Both the position numbers and the translations under genes were made by a program. Positions 60,938 through 64,000 of a stretch of 64,000 nucleotides of DNA are shown here, in pieces. The stretch is from Piscicola geometra (taxonomy: Eukaryota > Annelida > Clitellata > Hirudinida > Piscicolidae), in contig OX030970.1 in assembly GCA_943735955.1 (NCBI GenBank), positions 4,969,869-5,033,868 on the forward strand, read 5' to 3'. Within the stretch, counting starts at the first letter, position 1. Every line of letters starts with the position of its first letter. Under the pieces are notes generated by a model. It made no database searches, was not told the DNA's origin, and was given only the letters and a program-made list of their open reading frames with translations.

Positions 60938-61337
60938 AGGATGAGTTTTAAGATATTCATTATATTACTACCGTAAAACACCATGTTTTTTGCTTGTTTT
61001 TTATGCTCTTTAATACTCATTGCCTAACACTACGCAGGCCATGTTACAATGCCAGAAGGTTAAATGTATTAGGTGCACCTAGAATTTTACTGCTAAAAAG
61101 AAAAAAACGTTTTTCATGAAACGAAAACTATCAGATTGCATTGATAATAGCCATCAATTTAATATTTCGCAGTAGTTAAATCCGTTTCTTTTGAAATAAT
61201 TATTTTATATTCAAACTTTGAGGCCAAAAAAATAGAAATCAATGTTAATTAAGGTTTAAAAGACGAGCATGAATGTCAAACATTATTGATTCTAGACTTA
61301 TCTGTTTAACCCTAGAACGACGGATAATTTTTGCATC
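60938..61337. other. AT-rich DNA downstream of the kringle-like gene
   Basis: Contains a short sequence like the flank of SINE copy d (ACTACGCAGGCCATGTTACAATG at about 61030) and nothing else recognised. Confidence 0.35.
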
Positions 61338-61339
61338 TA

Positions 61340-62390
61340 CAGTGAAGCTTCTCTCATGCGAACCCTCTCAAGAGCGGAATGTTTTGAAAAGAACGGATTT
61401 TTTTCTCCTTTAAATAACCTCTCAGGAACGGAAACCTCTCTAACGCGTTATAAGGAAAATTCAACCCCTTTACGCAGAATTTTTGCACAATTTTGAACTT
61501 TTTCATAAATAATTAGATCACTCAAATTTTTTCTGTTTATATATAACTTTTTTTCCGTTTCAGTAAAAACATTTCTATTAAGCCGTCTTACAAATGTTAT
61601 TATTTATTCTACATTCATAGAAAAAATAAATGTTAGAAAAAATCAACTTATCAGTTGCAATTTTATGGTTCTATAGCAATACAAACATGTTTTTACAACT
61701 GTAGCTTTATAAGTGAAAATTCAATTTATAATATACTTTTTGAAAAGAACGGATATGCTGATGATGTTGATGATATGTGGTTGGTGTTCTACTGTCAAAG
61801 AATTACATACTTAGTGAATATGCATCTTGAGAAAAGGAAAAAAAACTGAAACAAACGAAGCTTCAAAGGAAGAAGAAAATGAAGTCAGTGAAGAACCAGA
61901 GATTTTGTCCCACAGAGAAGAATGACAAACAGATTGTTAAAAATAGTTTTATTTTTTTTAAACTAAGAGATTTTTTATAAGATTCTTAATGCTTAAAAGC
62001 AACAAAAAAATTGAAACCGTAAATTTTGTAAAAAAATAATGAATAATGTTTTTTTAATTTTTTTTATATAGTTTCAATAAAGTTGCATTAAAAATTTGAA
62101 TGCGGTATACATTTTTGAAAATATTTTCCAAACCTCTGACCAAAAGAAACCCCTCTTATAAAGACATACGGTATTTATAATGCGCCAAGGCACGCAACTG
62201 AGGTGCCACTCACACGACATAAGTCGCGAAACACCGCATCATATACACTCGGTATATAATAATTGATGGTTGGCTCAACAGGGATTCAAACTGGCGACAT
62301 TTAAGTTGGAGGTCCAAAGACTTACCATTTAAGCCAACCCGCTCGCTACAATAATTTGACGCAAGCACTGTTATAAGAGAAGTTTTACTG
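61340..62390. mobile_element. Tigger/pogo-like DNA transposon remnant with nested SINE
   Basis: The left end CAGTGAAGCTTCTCTCATG with AACCCTCTCAAGAGCGG, and the right end TTATAAGAGAAGTTTTACTG, form degenerate inverted repeats of the pogo/Tigger type, flanked by TA on both sides (61338-61339 and 62391-62392). Repeats such as AAACCCCTCTTATAAAGACATACGG occur inside the right end. A SINE of family 1 interrupts it at 62169-62347. A short acidic frame at about 61820-61920 (EENEVSEEPEI) is all that might remain of protein coding. Confidence 0.55.
62169..62347 (-). mobile_element. tRNA-derived SINE, family 1, copy c
   Basis: Reverse complement of the family 1 body (TTTATAATGCGCCAAGGCACG, then CGAAACACCGCATC) and tRNA-like head (GGCTTAAATGGTAAG A box). 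It is inserted inside the Tigger-like element. Confidence 0.8.
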
Positions 62391-62579
62391 TACTGAGGAC
62401 GGATGTGGTAAAAAAAAGACCCCAAGATAGAAGTTCCAGAAAATAAGGCTTTTAAACAGTTTTATAAAAAGTACGCTCAAAATATGTATTAATGTTCACT
62501 GAGTTCTAGAAGTTAGTTTTTCAAAAAAAATATTTTCAAAATGTCACCTGTCTGTACAACCAAAGCATGTAACTATTGA

Positions 62580-63050
62580 ATGTGTTCTTCATGTAGGTTT
62601 GCTGCACATTGAGCATTTCACTCCCGCTTTTTTGTCACTGGATCTTGGACAGCGCTGAAACCAAACATTTTTCATTACCAAACTCTGGGCATCAGCTGGA
62701 TGTTTTTGTATACTTCCACATTTCGACATTAAAGCACCACCTTTAATTTTTGCCGCTGCTCCTTCATCAGAATCGTCATTGATATAAACCTTTGAAGACA
62801 CCTCCATGCCGTTATTGCTGCCATCACCATTTGTGCTCTGATCTGTATCACTTGTATTCGGCATACAATATTTCATGTGATCCTCATTGTCACTGGAATT
62901 ATCTTCTTGGCCGTGACTCCTTTCAGTGTCATACTCGCAGCTATCTTCTTTGTAGTCACTCACGCCATTATTCTCACTGCTTTCATCGCTGCTTTCTTCA
63001 GAGATTAGTTATTCAGCTTCTTCTGCGCTGAATCGTCTGCTCGCTATTTT
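62580..63050 (-). pseudogene. piggyBac-like transposase remnant with the catalytic middle deleted
   Basis: On the minus strand, ASRRFSAEEAE, a stop, then LISEESSDESSENNG and an acidic Ser/Asp-rich stretch (62963 downward) resemble the N-terminus of PGBD4-type piggyBac proteins. The same frame runs to GVKCSMCSKPT, a stop at 62589, then KTHSIV-like and CFGC-like residues, similar to the C-terminal zinc-ribbon of the same family. The several hundred residues that should hold the DDD catalytic core are absent between the two ends. Confidence 0.45.
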
Positions 63051-63854
63051 ATTTTATATATAAAAGAAGTAGAAGAAATGGACAGTTTCGCATAAAATAT
63101 ATTATTTCAAAACTGCTGACAAAATCAGTAGATATTTTTATCTAACAGAAGTAATGTATATAAGAATGATTACTAATGATAAAAGTCACATAATAAAGGT
63201 TTAATAATGTTTTCAGAAAATAATATTTTGACTTCAGTCAATTCAAACGATAGTTATTAACAGCCTATAACTTAAACTGGTTAAAAATAACTGAGAAATG
63301 TCAGATGTAAAAATTTTTTTAACTTTGGGGTTAATAGTGATTTTCACGCGCTTACTTATTAGTGAAAATGTTTTTTCCATTTTTTATAACTTTCTTAATA
63401 ATATAAGAGATGTCTCAAATTTTCTCTCCTTAATTTGTATCCTATCGTTTCCTGCATGGGGTCAAAAAATGCTCCAGCCGTCGTTCTTGGGTTAAAATAA
63501 ATTGATGTCGCAATCCGGTTTTGAGATTTCAAAGTCTGAGAAACTAGATGCTGGCAGTGTGCTATTGCGTGGTTTCTCAAGCTTGGAATGCCTCAAAACT
63601 CCCTGTATAAGACAAAAACACTTTTGACATATATTTATAAGTTTTTCTTACTTTATCCAAACCGGCAATTAATCCAGGTCTAGAGAAGGTCCATGGTGTT
63701 ATCTAGAATACCCACCTTTGGAAGATGTATTGTGGCAATACTGTGATCCTTGCACTGGTTTGTGGTAGACTAAAATGGATTTTAAAAAATTCAAAAAATC
63801 ATAATATGAATTTAAAGTGGGAAAGAATCTAAATGAATATTACTACTAATATGG
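63051..63854. other. AT-rich DNA, no gene recognised
   Basis: No reading frame of note and no clear repeat. A TGAAGGTCC-like sequence at about 63687 has no matching partner. Confidence 0.3.
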
Positions 63855-64000
63855 GTGAACGGGTAGCCGAGTCGGCAACGACTCTCGGCTTGACCAATAA
63901 TGAAAGGTCCTGGGTTCAAGTGCAACCAATGCCCTAGTAACCCAAAAGCGCAAATGAAAATATGCAGCCTAAGTAGCCTGGAAGCCCGTTCGGCTTATAC
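63855..64000 (+). mobile_element. tRNA-derived SINE, family 2, copy b (runs off the window)
   Basis: GAACGGGTAGCCGAGTCGGC, GGTCCTGGGTTCAAGTGC (B box) and AACCAATGCCCTAGTAACCC match the copy at 5293-5480. The end (GCCCGTTCGGCTTATAC) is cut by the window edge. Confidence 0.8.

Overview
The window is nuclear DNA of an animal. Its genes are split by GT-AG introns, its intergenic DNA is AT-rich, it carries two tRNA-derived SINE families, CR1/L2-type LINEs, many hAT elements and very heavy simple-sequence DNA. The protein set (LDL-receptor class A modules, a Ly6/uPAR-type protein, kringle-like modules, SCAF4/8, CLYBL, a SPA17-like protein) fits a bilaterian invertebrate, perhaps a lophotrochozoan. 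The phylum is a guess.

Layout. 1-6.4 kb: minus-strand gene for a secreted protein with ten LDLa modules, each on its own phase 1-1 exon, followed by a weak SRCR-like tail. 7.6-10.3 kb: a 98-bp MITE and a hAT element (family A, copy 1). 10.7-12.4 kb: plus-strand gene for a secreted alpha-carbonic-anhydrase-like protein whose zinc site looks destroyed. 13.6-22.7 kb: two copies of a second hAT family (B) bracket a three-exon Ly6/uPAR-type gene; the first B copy is split by a CR1/Rex1-like LINE. The outer ends of the two B copies share one 8-bp flank (ATAAGAGG), as if the whole 9.1-kb block had moved as one unit. 23.0-33.1 kb: two more family A copies with perfect 8-bp target duplications, one carrying a nested 1.06-kb non-autonomous element.

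33.4-54.3 kb is the gene-dense part. CLYBL (ten exons, mitochondrial citramalyl-CoA lyase-like), the SCAF4/8 homologue (thirteen exons, CID plus RRM) and a SPA17-like RIIa/IQ protein lie head to tail on the plus strand, followed by a minus-strand gene for a Cys-rich, possibly GPI-anchored protein. Almost every intron here contains a micro- or minisatellite, and many arrays start at the 5' splice site (GT-rich) or end at the 3' splice site (CA-rich).

54.3-64 kb: sparse DNA with a LINE 3' end, SINEs, a kringle-like gene with small exons, a hAT remnant, a Tigger/pogo-like element with a SINE inside, and a deleted piggyBac-like remnant.

The genes do not form one pathway; they are ordinary neighbours. 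Exon models were built by hand from GT-AG sites, phase continuity and protein-family resemblance, and no alignment was run.
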